Origin: an uncultured Clostridia bacterium
GTDB lineage: Bacteria; Bacillota; Clostridia; Christensenellales; CAG-917
Direction: 5' to 3'
DNA: 27,729 bases
NCBI GenBank assembly: GCA_934254835.1
Contig: CAKQMI010000025.1
Location: 1-27,729, forward strand
The translations under genes were made by a program, and so were the position numbers. This document shows, piece by piece, positions 16,801 to 23,817 of this stretch. The notes under the pieces are model-generated. The model was not told where the DNA came from. It worked only from the letters and a program-made list of their open reading frames with translations, and made no database searches. Position 1 is the stretch's first letter. Each line of letters opens with the position of its first letter.

Positions 16801-17717
16801 ACGACAGAATCGAGGAAATCAACCGCGTCGAAATGAACGTTGACGGCTTTGGCACCTCGACCACCCTCGAAAAAGACAAGCCCGCTTCCCCCAAAGGCTG
16901 GACAAAGACCACGCTCTCGAAGGATACGGACACCGAAGGGCTTCAAAGCGGTGTCATCAACAGCGACACATATAAGGCGCACAACGGCGACTCTTGCCTT
17001 ATTATTCCTTATATCGATACCGCAGGCGCAACCTATTATTCCAGCGACGCAAAAACCCTTGCAAAAGACGGCTATTATAAGATTTCCGTATGGGCAAGAG
17101 CGTCCAAAGACCACACCGGCAAGGCGTATATCCGCCTCACCGCAACCGGCTACGGCGAAAACAGCAAGTACGTAACCGTTGCAGACCAAACCATCGAGGT
17201 CGAAGGAAGCGACGATTATAAAGAATACGTATTCTTCATCAAAGCCCCCGCAAAAGGCGATAAGTACGGCGACAACGCAAAAGATTTGAGCCTGAAAATC
17301 CAACTCGGCTTTGGCGAATCGGCTGATAACAAAGCGTCGGGATATGCCCTCTTCGACGACGTCCTCATCGAAAAACTTAACGAATCCGACTTCGATAAGT
17401 TCGTTGCGGACTTCAAAGAAGCACACAAGGACGACCCAACTATCGGCGCCATCAACACCGTCAAATACGATGCGGTCGATAAGGAAGAAAAATCTGCACC
17501 CGAAAAAGAACCCGATAAAAACGAAAAAGACACCACCGCAAAGAAATTCAACTGGGTTATCTTCACGTCCGTCGCATTCGGCGCAATCGTAGTCATCGCG
17601 GTCGCCGCATTCTTCATCAAGAAGTACCTGCCCAAACTCAAGGAAGGCAAACCGCAAGTCGATAAGAAAAAGACTTCCAAGAAAAAGGAAGACGACTACA
17701 AGAACCTTAACGACTAA
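13878..17717 (+). CDS. Giant surface lipoprotein with five jelly-roll (CBM-like) modules and C-terminal membrane helix
   Basis: 1279 residues. A lipoprotein signal peptide ends in LLAAC with C28 as the lipidated cysteine. It is followed by a Thr/Ser/Asp-rich linker and about five repeated beta-sandwich modules, near 45-250, 270-457, 477-654, 678-958 and 982-1167. Each has an inner-strand motif like YYKISVWVK and most end in a motif like GYALFDNLRIE, as in carbohydrate-binding family 4/9-type jelly rolls. A membrane helix spans about 1223-1247, then a lysine-rich tail. No catalytic domain is recognised, so a glycan-binding or structural surface role is inferred. Codon choice is strongly biased to C-ending codons (AAC, GAC, ACC, TTC), unlike the BspA-like gene downstream, suggesting high expression. 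Own promoter, AGGAG binding site and terminator: a monocistronic unit. Confidence 0.85.
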   Translation: MNKLNQKKLLTLLVCLMLIVSITLLAACNKKTDDNKTTDTTSASPSFTNGNFKSYVSSDSGYPYAPSSFTGSPTSDPAEGTLPKLDTVKRGVINLADYNKLGDWRTFEKFEAKRLTDENDAKNYNKDDNVLMINNTEARYYMYRSNEFTVSANTKYLLQVDVRTANLSGGDKKGATIKVSKSYTSGSTIPSTEGYASFDSVTNGEWTTYSFIIEGKFNGNTSLELQLMLGNDNLRAEYLTGGFAFFDNIRLTTVKDDTVLPTENVKPIVLSVPNANFDYTTKENFPYLYNRLSTDSNSNFGVVNESGAKDENDKITLVGECKIDANALKDHGNVFAIYNTALAKMGFYTANPLYFKRGNMYKVTIAVNTQYVEPQIVEENGTQVEKGKAYVALGKKDLDENKIIEIEKKDGWNDYTFFVYANENTADELYFHFGLGKDSDNKAKGYALVDNLRIEEIKEIGDTTGDHVTDNRLKKDDNLIKTVFENKSGTDINGVPVTISNNGATFSKDDKTPYSSDVFGDNNRIFTSNTPTLAKFQTTATLEKDRYYRFSVWVKTVDVPSTSGVVLTVYDGDKITKNPEAKAIATFNAVVTEKDLADSSSSLNGYRELVCYFHTTSRDEQAVTFEIALGSGNAWTSDTLFKGTAYIANASLVETDYSKYNSASASGTYEKKHDWYETLSSETFTNGQFQKYNYSDTKFFKEGGLNDKDEFQKTAFGVPSGWTLKGEKEKAVAGIVDVNREALLENLKNKAGIPDDLKNAPFTFNPADKDITTYGTFAGGSSYLLVHSDDYKGLAKETVRVGYVSNSLTLNANSYYKISVLVKVIKGQASVYLMTDNNIAETNQSSKFEGINSTVSSETGNWKRYTFYVKTGFSSISATLGLYLGGKDVDIALTDENMMTKLENDLSGKYVKEVAEDGTVKFVVYNKNTHKDVKDTYNYKGSATGGTVLFDYVIKEDITEVDYNAKTAEAVASADDRIEEINRVEMNVDGFGTSTTLEKDKPASPKGWTKTTLSKDTDTEGLQSGVINSDTYKAHNGDSCLIIPYIDTAGATYYSSDAKTLAKDGYYKISVWARASKDHTGKAYIRLTATGYGENSKYVTVADQTIEVEGSDDYKEYVFFIKAPAKGDKYGDNAKDLSLKIQLGFGESADNKASGYALFDDVLIEKLNESDFDKFVADFKEAHKDDPTIGAINTVKYDAVDKEEKSAPEKEPDKNEKDTTAKKFNWVIFTSVAFGAIVVIAVAAFFIKKYLPKLKEGKPQVDKKKTSKKKEDDYKNLND

Positions 17718-17730
17718 TCAACACATTAAA

Positions 17731-17758
17731 AAGCCTCGGCAAAAACCGAGGCTTTTTT
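17731..17758 (+). terminator. Intrinsic terminator of the large lipoprotein gene
   Basis: Nine-base-pair stem AAGCCTCGG/CCGAGGCTT (17731-17739 with 17746-17754), loop CAAAAA, then a T run to 17758. It lies 14 bases after the stop codon. Confidence 0.92.
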
Positions 17759-17784
17759 GTGCCCTTTCGGGACACCTTGAAAAA

Positions 17785-17856
17785 CGATGATGTGATGTTT
17801 TTGCCTATGGCAAGGCAAAAGCGATGCGCCTTTGGCACGATGTGTGCCTTTGGCAC
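17785..17856. repeat. Array of short hairpins with CGATG-type separators
   Basis: Between the two convergent terminators are consecutive small stem-loops: TTGCC-TAT-GGCAA (17801-17813) and GTGCC-TTT-GGCAC (17844-17856), with a less perfect GCGCC-TTT-GGCAC (17826-17838). They are separated by related words CGATGATGTGATG, GCGATGCG and CGATGTG. CGATGCGC (17822-17829) is the exact complement of the left arm of the following terminator (17882-17889). It looks like an intergenic structured repeat; function unknown. Confidence 0.5.
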
Positions 17857-17875
17857 GTTGCGGATTATCCTTATA

Positions 17876-17903
17876 TAAAAAGCGCATCGTTTTCACGATG
17901 CGT
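17876..17903 (-). terminator. Intrinsic terminator of the thyA-folA operon
   Basis: Minus-strand stem with arms 17896-17903 and 17882-17889 (ACGCATCG/CGATGCGC, one G-U pair), a six-base loop, then a U run from 17881-17876. It lies 15 bases after the folA stop. Confidence 0.85.
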
Positions 17904-17918
17904 TTGTGTTGTTTTTTA

Positions 17919-18419
17919 TCAAAACTTCTTTGGGTTGTTGTTTTTATAGGTGCAGAACGAAAACTTGTATTGCCCGTTGTCAAAGACTTCGGATTCCTCG
18001 TCAAGCGTCCACTCCGAAAGCTTGTCCAGGTTTTCAAAAAAGACTTGCGCTTGCCCGTCCGCCCTCACTTTCGTTATGTACGCGGTGTCGCAATACGGCA
18101 ACATGGTTTTGTAAAACATTGCCCCGCCGATGATGAACACGTCGTCGGTGTCATAGCCCGAAAGAATGTCGGACAGTTCCTCAAGGCTTCTTGCGATGAT
18201 GACGTCGTCACGCTCCTCGCCGTCGGGCCACAGCACGATATTCACGCGGTTTTTCAAAGGTTGACCGCCCGGGAAACTTTTCAGCGTGTTACTGCCCATC
18301 ACGACGACTTTATTCAGCGTCGTTTTTCTGAAAAACTTCATATCTTCGGGGATTGTGAACAACAAATCGTTGTTTTTGCCTATGCCCCATTTTTCGTCAA
18401 CTGCAACAATGGTTTTCAT
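17919..18419 (-). CDS. folA: Dihydrofolate reductase
   Basis: 166 residues, normal length. It reduces dihydrofolate to tetrahydrofolate with NADPH. The N-terminal IVAVDEKWGIGKNNDLLFTIP and the catalytic acid D26 in PEDMKFF are conserved, as are VVMGSNTLKSFPGG and the FIIGGAMFYKTML cofactor-loop region. The ATG overlaps the thyA stop by one base (TGATG). Pairing with thyA is functionally expected, since thymidylate synthase produces the dihydrofolate this enzyme recycles. Confidence 0.95.
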   Translation of the reverse strand: MKTIVAVDEKWGIGKNNDLLFTIPEDMKFFRKTTLNKVVVMGSNTLKSFPGGQPLKNRVNIVLWPDGEERDDVIIARSLEELSDILSGYDTDDVFIIGGAMFYKTMLPYCDTAYITKVRADGQAQVFFENLDKLSEWTLDEESEVFDNGQYKFSFCTYKNNNPKKF

Positions 18420-19249
18420 CAGATTGCCACCTCGATTTTTTTGTCAAGGTCGTTCGCGACGTAGTTTTCAAGTTTGAAGTCGTTGACCGTAAAGTCGTAA
18501 AAGTTTGTGATTTCGGGGTTTATCCAAAACTTCGGCGCGGGATATTGCGGTTTTTCGATGACCTCTTTGATGATGGGGACGTGACGGTCGTAAATATGCG
18601 CGTCCGCGATGACGTGCACCAACTCGCCCGCTTTCAGCCCCGACACCTGCGCAAACATATGCAGAAGCACCGCGTATTGCACGACGTTCCAGTTGTTGGC
18701 GGTGAGGGTGTCCTGACTTCTCTGGTTCAAAATCCCGTTCAGCGTATCGCCCGACACGTTGAAAGTCATGCTGTACGCGCACGGATAAAGGTGCATTTCG
18801 TGCAGGTCGTCAAAGTTATAAATGTTGGTCATTATGCGACGACTTTGCGGATTGTTTTTCAAATCGTAAAGCACGCGGTCAACTTGGTCGAACTCGCCTT
18901 CCTTATAAATGGACTTTTTCGCCAGTTGATAGCCGTACGCTTTGCCGATACTGCCGTTTTCGTCCGCCCAACTGTCCCAAATTCTGCTTTTCAGGTCGTG
19001 GACGTTGTTGGACTTTTTCTGCCAAATCCACAAGATTTCGTCGATTGCCGACTTGAAAAAAGTCTTCCTGACGGTGATTATCGGAAATTCCTTTTGCAAA
19101 TCATAGCGGTTGACGACGCAAAACTTTTTGACGGTGTGCGCGGGCGTGCCGTCCTCCCAGTGGGGGCGGACGTCTTTGTCGGTGTCCCACACGCCGTTTT
19201 CCAAAATATCTTTGACGTTTTCAACGAAAACTTTGTCTGCGTAACTCAT
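18419..19249 (-). CDS. thyA: Thymidylate synthase ThyA
   Basis: 276 residues. It methylates dUMP to dTMP using methylenetetrahydrofolate. The catalytic Cys is C157 in HLYPCAYSM. The phosphate-binding NPQSRRIM and NQRSQDTL segments and the C-terminal ...IEVAI end are family-typical. I start at the ATG at 19247-19249 (MSYADKVFVEN), preceded by GAGGT at good spacing. An ATG eight codons earlier at 19273 lacks a binding site and falls at or before the likely transcription start. First gene of a thyA-folA operon. Confidence 0.93.
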   Translation of the reverse strand: MSYADKVFVENVKDILENGVWDTDKDVRPHWEDGTPAHTVKKFCVVNRYDLQKEFPIITVRKTFFKSAIDEILWIWQKKSNNVHDLKSRIWDSWADENGSIGKAYGYQLAKKSIYKEGEFDQVDRVLYDLKNNPQSRRIMTNIYNFDDLHEMHLYPCAYSMTFNVSGDTLNGILNQRSQDTLTANNWNVVQYAVLLHMFAQVSGLKAGELVHVIADAHIYDRHVPIIKEVIEKPQYPAPKFWINPEITNFYDFTVNDFKLENYVANDLDKKIEVAI

Positions 19250-19276
19250 ATTTTTAACCTCGCATTTTTCCATATA

Positions 19277-19305
19277 ATATTATCATACCGCCGAGGAAAA
19301 GGCAA
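19277..19305 (-). promoter_or_regulatory. Promoter of thyA-folA
   Basis: Minus strand TTGCCT (19300-19305), 17 bases, TAATAT (19277-19282). The expected transcription start is near 19270, which supports the ATG at 19249 as thyA start. Confidence 0.65.
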
Positions 19306-19377
19306 GAAATTGCCCGCCGATTATGCCACACAATATAAATACAGTATAATAAAAATATATTGTATATCAAAAAATAT

Positions 19378-19407
19378 TTGACACGCGTCGCGTGCGCTTG
19401 TTATTAT
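19378..19407 (+). promoter_or_regulatory. Promoter of the four-helix membrane protein gene
   Basis: TTGACA (19378-19383), an 18-base GC-rich spacer, TATTAT (19402-19407), 38 bases before the start codon. The spacer contains the palindrome listed separately. Confidence 0.65.
19382..19394. promoter_or_regulatory. Perfect palindrome inside the promoter, possible operator
   Basis: CACGCG-T-CGCGTG, a perfect six-base inverted repeat around one base, overlapping the end of the -35 box and filling the spacer. It stands out in an otherwise AT-rich intergenic region. Repressor binding is an inference. Confidence 0.45.
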
Positions 19408-19445
19408 GGTTTTACGGGCAACCGATTTCAGGGTAAGGAGAAATT

Positions 19446-20159
19446 ATGAAAAATCTTTCGTCACACGACAAAAAATGCGTCAACGGTATCATTTTATCGT
19501 GCGTAATTATGGTATTCGGCATTCTGTTTCTTGTCAACGCGATGGGCGTTGCAAGTTTTTATAAAAATTTTGCCGCAATCAAAAACCCCCTTGCAAAGTA
19601 CCTTGTCGTCATCTTAACGATGGCAACGGGCATTATGCTGTTTTCCAACGTCGCTTTGCGCTTCGAGGACGACAAATTGAGAAAACGCCTGACCATATTC
19701 ATCACGGCGTTTGCGTTCATTTTGACCATTCCTCTGACGTACGTTTTGATTGCGCTCATTCCCTTCCACGCAAAGTACAATATGGCGGACGTCAACAACG
19801 CCATCGAAACGGCGCGCAACGCTCACCCCGAATTCACCACCGCACAGGTCAACGAGGCGGCGGGCAAAGCCATGGGGCTGTCGGGATTCAGCAATATTAT
19901 GGGCGTTCACACCATCTATACGGGCTTTGAAATGTGGTTCAAAGACGGCGGTTTCATTTGGGTTGTTTTGGTGTTTATGGCAATTTTGGGCGTCATATTC
20001 CTCATCGAACCGCTTGCCGCGGGCATCTGCGTCATAAAAGGCAAAATCCTTTTGTTGTTCTCCAAGGACGAAAACGGCAAATTCCACCTTTTCCGCGCCG
20101 CGGAACTTCCCGTCCTCAAAAAACGTCGCGAAAACGAAATCTACGAACGCGCCGCCTAA
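19446..20159 (+). CDS. Membrane protein of unknown function, about four helices
   Basis: 237 residues that I do not recognise as a named family. Hydrophobic segments lie near 14-37, 47-67, 80-104 and 176-200. Between the third and fourth is a polar stretch of about 70 residues (near 105-172), and the C-terminus is charged and probably cytoplasmic (KDENGKFHLFRAAELPVLKKRRENEIYERAA). AAGGAG lies six bases before the ATG. It is a monocistronic unit between its own promoter and a bidirectional terminator, divergent from thyA. Confidence 0.8.
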   Translation: MKNLSSHDKKCVNGIILSCVIMVFGILFLVNAMGVASFYKNFAAIKNPLAKYLVVILTMATGIMLFSNVALRFEDDKLRKRLTIFITAFAFILTIPLTYVLIALIPFHAKYNMADVNNAIETARNAHPEFTTAQVNEAAGKAMGLSGFSNIMGVHTIYTGFEMWFKDGGFIWVVLVFMAILGVIFLIEPLAAGICVIKGKILLLFSKDENGKFHLFRAAELPVLKKRRENEIYERAA

Positions 20160-20173
20160 TATCGATATCATTG

Positions 20174-20206
20174 AAAAAGCCTTGCGAAAAATACGCAAGG
20201 CTTTTT
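20174..20206. terminator. Bidirectional intrinsic terminator
   Basis: Thirteen-base-pair stem AAAAAGCCTTGCG/CGCAAGGCTTTTT (20174-20186 with 20194-20206) around an AT loop. A/T runs on both sides let it end both the plus-strand membrane protein gene and the minus-strand lipoprotein gene that converge here. Its stem is identical to that of the terminator at 22287-22316. Confidence 0.92.
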
Positions 20207-20225
20207 GTTTGTGATTTTTGTTTGT

Positions 20226-22136
20226 TTACTTATTTTTGTAAATATAGAACTTCTTTGATTCTTCCTCCACATTCACAATTGCAACCAATATCTCACTGTT
20301 TGCTTCCTTAATTAGTAACCCGCGCTTTCTTTCAAACGTTTCTTCAAATGAGTATTCTTCGTCGCACGTATAACCTAAATTTGTACTATGTTTATACCAG
20401 CCCTCGCAATCTTCAAAAGTAACGCTCTTTACACCGATAAACGCGCAACTGCCAACAAGGTTTACCGTCTTTGGTATAACTATCGAAAGTTTGAAACATC
20501 CTTGGAAACAATCGGAACCTATTATTTCCAAGTTTTTGGGAAATACAATGCTTTCAATTTGCGTTGAAGCATAAAACGTTGAACTTGGAATCACGGTAAG
20601 AGGACTATTTTTGTCAAATACAATACTTGTCGCTCTTGAAGCAAAAAACACCCATGCATCCAAATTCGTGACGCTTGTGGGCACATAAAACGATTTAATA
20701 TTCGACATTCCGCTCAATGAATACATTCCCAAACTTTCGATATTATCAGGAATAATCAATTCACTTTGAGTACGTCCCAAAAACGCCCCTATACCGAGTT
20801 TTTTGACACCGCTGGTAGGAATCGTGCCGGTATTTGTCGCCCAAATAAGCGTCTCGGTGGACAATTCAACAAGACACCCGTTAATGACCTTATACCACTC
20901 GTTTTCTTCATCAACCGTTATAGTTTCAAGTTTTGAATAAACACGGGTGTCAAGCTCATCGTATTCCCATACACATGTATTCGCGACTGAACTCATAAAG
21001 ATTCTTTTTACGGTTTTGGGTATCGAGATTGACTCAATGATTATTTCGCTAACCGCAAATAAATCAATTTCAATTACCGGCTCTCCTTTGTGAGTTTCGG
21101 GAACCACTACGTTTACACCAACATAGTGTTTTACAAGCCTATATCCGCCGTCAATGTGCTCGTACTCATCTTCTACTTGCTTATGACAATAAGTACATAC
21201 TCCGTTTTCATCAGAGGAATGCCAACTGATTGCAGGCACAAATTCCCCGCACTTTGTACATGTTTTATCGGTGCAATACCAGCTGTAATTTACGTCGAAT
21301 ACATGCCCGCTTTTTCGGACAACGCCATGGCATACGTTGCATTGACGATCTATACATTCATTATCCGTATCAAACGTGTGAGTATGTCCATATAAACAAT
21401 CGGGACAATACTCCGCATCATATTGTTTTTCGTGCTTACATTCAACCCATTTATCAGTCAACATGATGTCTTCCGTAACCGTATATCCCGAAAACACCCA
21501 TTTCTCGTCGCCACAGTACCAACCGTCAAAAATATACCCGGGATTTACCAAAATTTCAGTTGGTTTTTTGATTTTTTCGCCATGACGAACTTTTTGATTA
21601 TCGATATCTGCCAAATGTGTCAGGAAAACAACCTGATGATATACCGCGCGCAATCTGTTGTTGGCAAGATCATCAAGCCACTCTTCTTCGGTGCCTTCGT
21701 AGCCGTATGTAGCAACATACAATTCGTACGCGCTTAATCCGTCGTCACCGTCTTTACCATTTACGCCGTCTTTACCATCGACACCGTCTTTACCTTTTTC
21801 ACCCGGTTTTCCGTCAGCGCCCCTGACTCTTCCGCAATCTATTGTAAGGTCGTTTGATAAAGTTACGGACAAGTTGCCGTTTTCGTCAACTATAATAGTC
21901 TTGATACTGACGCCGTCCGTACCGTTTTTTCCGCTCAACATAGCGATAAACTCATCAAGCGTGCCCTCGAAACCAAGGTCTTGCGCTTGTGCGTACGCCG
22001 ATTCAACGGTAAACGTATCGTTTGAAAAATCGATTTTATTTTTGTCGTCGTCTTTGTCTCCGCTACACGCCGACAAGCAAAACGCCGTGACAAAAATCAG
22101 ACAAATGACAAAAATCATCGTCAATTTCTTCTTCAT
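20226..22136 (-). CDS. BspA-like surface lipoprotein: collagen-like linker, InlB-type repeat, cysteine-pair region, leucine-rich repeats
   Basis: 636 residues. The signal peptide ends in the lipobox LSAC (C24). Then follow a short collagen-like Gly-x-y stretch (about 105-133, repeats such as GKDGVDGKDG) joined to AYELYVATYGYEGTEEEW, and a Listeria-Bacteroides/InlB B-type repeat (about 165-230, with GYIFDGWY). A region of CxxC pairs (about 232-318: CPDC, CNVC, CTKC, CTYC) could bind zinc. BspA/LRR_5-type repeats (about 340-600) show motifs like IIPDNIESLG and IVFPKNLEIIG. Such proteins are displayed on the cell surface and often mediate adhesion. Base and codon use are more AT-rich than in its neighbours by eye, as in fast-evolving or acquired genes. 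GGAGGG precedes the ATG. Confidence 0.88.
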   Translation of the reverse strand: MKKKLTMIFVICLIFVTAFCLSACSGDKDDDKNKIDFSNDTFTVESAYAQAQDLGFEGTLDEFIAMLSGKNGTDGVSIKTIIVDENGNLSVTLSNDLTIDCGRVRGADGKPGEKGKDGVDGKDGVNGKDGDDGLSAYELYVATYGYEGTEEEWLDDLANNRLRAVYHQVVFLTHLADIDNQKVRHGEKIKKPTEILVNPGYIFDGWYCGDEKWVFSGYTVTEDIMLTDKWVECKHEKQYDAEYCPDCLYGHTHTFDTDNECIDRQCNVCHGVVRKSGHVFDVNYSWYCTDKTCTKCGEFVPAISWHSSDENGVCTYCHKQVEDEYEHIDGGYRLVKHYVGVNVVVPETHKGEPVIEIDLFAVSEIIIESISIPKTVKRIFMSSVANTCVWEYDELDTRVYSKLETITVDEENEWYKVINGCLVELSTETLIWATNTGTIPTSGVKKLGIGAFLGRTQSELIIPDNIESLGMYSLSGMSNIKSFYVPTSVTNLDAWVFFASRATSIVFDKNSPLTVIPSSTFYASTQIESIVFPKNLEIIGSDCFQGCFKLSIVIPKTVNLVGSCAFIGVKSVTFEDCEGWYKHSTNLGYTCDEEYSFEETFERKRGLLIKEANSEILVAIVNVEEESKKFYIYKNK

Positions 22137-22214
22137 AATTTTCCCTCCAATTTCAGTGTTTCAATGCGCCGAAAACAAAACTGGCAAAATCAATGGTGAC
22201 ACCGGCTTAAAAAA

Positions 22215-22244
22215 ATTATACTATCTCGCTTTGTGTTTTGTCAA
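22215..22244 (-). promoter_or_regulatory. Promoter of the BspA-like lipoprotein gene
   Basis: Minus strand TTGACA (22239-22244), 18 bases, TATAAT (22215-22220): both hexamers perfect. The leader to the start codon is about 70 bases. Confidence 0.8.
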
Positions 22245-22286
22245 TAATTGATTTTTTTCTATAAAAGGCGATTTCCAATAAAGGAG

Positions 22287-22316
22287 AAAAAGCCTTGCGA
22301 GAACGCAAGGCTTTTT
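22287..22316 (-). terminator. Intrinsic terminator of the symporter-ydcF-FAD operon
   Basis: Thirteen-base-pair stem AAAAAGCCTTGCG/CGCAAGGCTTTTT (22287-22299 with 22304-22316) with loop AGAA. It lies 57 bases past the FAD dehydrogenase stop. The A run on the left gives a U run for minus-strand transcripts. Same stem as at 20174-20206. Confidence 0.88.
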
Positions 22317-22317
22317 G

Positions 22318-22343
22318 TTTGTGGTTTTTGTTTGTGGTTTTTG
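22318..22343. repeat. Tandem 13-base microrepeat
   Basis: TTTGTGGTTTTTG occurs twice in tandem (22318-22330, 22331-22343) with partial further copies on both sides. Low-complexity sequence next to a terminator, probably slippage-derived. Confidence 0.7.
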
Positions 22344-22373
22344 TGTGGTTTAATTATTGTTTTTATGGGCTGA

Positions 22374-23786
22374 TTATTCCGAAAACAGGTTTCTTGCGGT
22401 CAACACGCCCATAAGCGACGCTTGCATAAGTCCGCGCGTCCAACCCGAGCCGTCGCCCAGCGTATAAAGGTTTTTAACGCTCGTTTCAAAGCGCTCGTCA
22501 ATTTCCACCTTATTGCTGTAAAACTTGATTTCGGGGCTGTATAAGAGGGTTTCCTTCCCTGCAAAACCCGGCACGACCTTGTCCACCGCTTTTATGAAGT
22601 TTATTATGTTGGACATCGGGCGGTAAGGCATAGCCGACGTAATGTCGCCTGCCACGGCGTCGGGGAGAGTGGGACGGACGTTGCTTCTGGCAAGTTCCTT
22701 TTCCCAGGTACGTTTGCCGTCCAAGATATCGCCAAAGCGTTGCACGAGGATTTGACCGTTGCCCAGCATATTGGTGAGTTCGCCCACCTTTCTTGCGTAC
22801 TCGATAGGCTGATCGAAAGGCACGCGGAAGTGGTGCGACGACAAAATCGCGACGTTGGTGTTTTTGGATTTTTTATCCTTAAAGCTGTGTCCGTTGACGA
22901 CGGCAAGCCCGCCCTCGTAGTTTTCCTGCGAGACAAATCCGCCGGGGTTTTGGCAGAAAGTGCGCACTTTATCGTTGTACGGCGGAACGTAACCGATGAG
23001 TTTGCTTTCGTACAAAACGTCGTTGACTTCTTCCATGACCTCGTTGCGACACTCGACGCGCACGCCGATGTCTACGACGCCCGCACGACGCTTTATTCCG
23101 TGTTTTCTGCACAATTCGTCCAGCCAGTCGGCACCGACGCGACCGACCGCCACAATGACTCTGTCGGCTTTTATCGCGAATTTTTGGTTTGTCAGGTTAT
23201 TGACGAAATGCGCGCCCTCGCACACGCCGTCGTTGATGATGAGATCGCCCGCCGACGTATCGAACAGTATGTTCACGCCGTTGTCGATAAGGTATTGCTC
23301 GATGCGGGAATAAACCTCGTGCGCCTTTTCGGTGCCAAGGTGGCGTATGGGACAATCCACAAGTTTCAGCCCCGCGGAAATTGCGCGACGACGAATTTCT
23401 CTGACCTTTACGTCCTCGCTGTTTGCGCCCTCGATTTTCTTGTCCGCGCCGAAGTCCAGATAAATGCCGTCGGTGTAGTCGATAAGTTCCTGCGCGACGT
23501 CGTAGCCGATAAGCTCGGGCAAATCTCCGCCGACTTCGGGGGACAACGAAAGTTTGCCGTCCGAGAACGCGCCCGCGCCCGAAAAGCCCGTTGTGATGTT
23601 GCAGTAGGGCTTGCAGTTGACGCACTTGCCAGTTTTGTTTTTCGGGCAAAAACGCCTGTTAATATTGCGCCCTTGCTCGACGATTGTGATTGACTTTTGT
23701 GCGTTTGTACGAATGAGTTCCAACGCCGTAAAAATGCCCGACGGTCCTGCTCCGATAATGAGGACGTCGCTTCTGATGTCTGCCAT
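22374..23786 (-). CDS. FAD-dependent dehydrogenase, COG2509 type
   Basis: 470-residue flavoprotein. The dinucleotide-binding motif GAGPSGIFTALEL is at residues 12-24, and the C-terminal FAD-contact motif LYTLGDGSGWTRGLMQAS is typical of this uncharacterised dehydrogenase family. A cysteine cluster C47-x7-C55-x2-C58-x3-C62 followed by TTGFSGAGAFSDGKLSLS is a hallmark of the family and could bind a metal or Fe-S cluster. Substrate unknown. GGAG precedes the ATG at 23784-23786. It is the last gene of a three-gene operon, 31 bases after the YdcF-like gene. Confidence 0.9.
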   Translation of the reverse strand: MADIRSDVLIIGAGPSGIFTALELIRTNAQKSITIVEQGRNINRRFCPKNKTGKCVNCKPYCNITTGFSGAGAFSDGKLSLSPEVGGDLPELIGYDVAQELIDYTDGIYLDFGADKKIEGANSEDVKVREIRRRAISAGLKLVDCPIRHLGTEKAHEVYSRIEQYLIDNGVNILFDTSAGDLIINDGVCEGAHFVNNLTNQKFAIKADRVIVAVGRVGADWLDELCRKHGIKRRAGVVDIGVRVECRNEVMEEVNDVLYESKLIGYVPPYNDKVRTFCQNPGGFVSQENYEGGLAVVNGHSFKDKKSKNTNVAILSSHHFRVPFDQPIEYARKVGELTNMLGNGQILVQRFGDILDGKRTWEKELARSNVRPTLPDAVAGDITSAMPYRPMSNIINFIKAVDKVVPGFAGKETLLYSPEIKFYSNKVEIDERFETSVKNLYTLGDGSGWTRGLMQASLMGVLTARNLFSE

Positions 23787-23817
23787 ATTTATTACTCCAA
23801 AAAATTAAATTGTATTT

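Noticed and set aside
15849..17657. 602-residue open frame on the minus strand, opposite the large lipoprotein gene
   Set aside because: Antisense shadow produced by the C-ending codon bias of the real gene. It has no ribosome binding site and a low-complexity, Phe/Val/Asp-rich composition with no recognisable domain. The same applies to the 328-residue frame at 14754-15740.
22740..23693. 317-residue plus-strand open frame opposite the FAD dehydrogenase; similar frames at 6091-7035, 11185-11976 and 26758-27450
   Set aside because: All lie fully within strongly supported genes on the other strand and show no family motifs.
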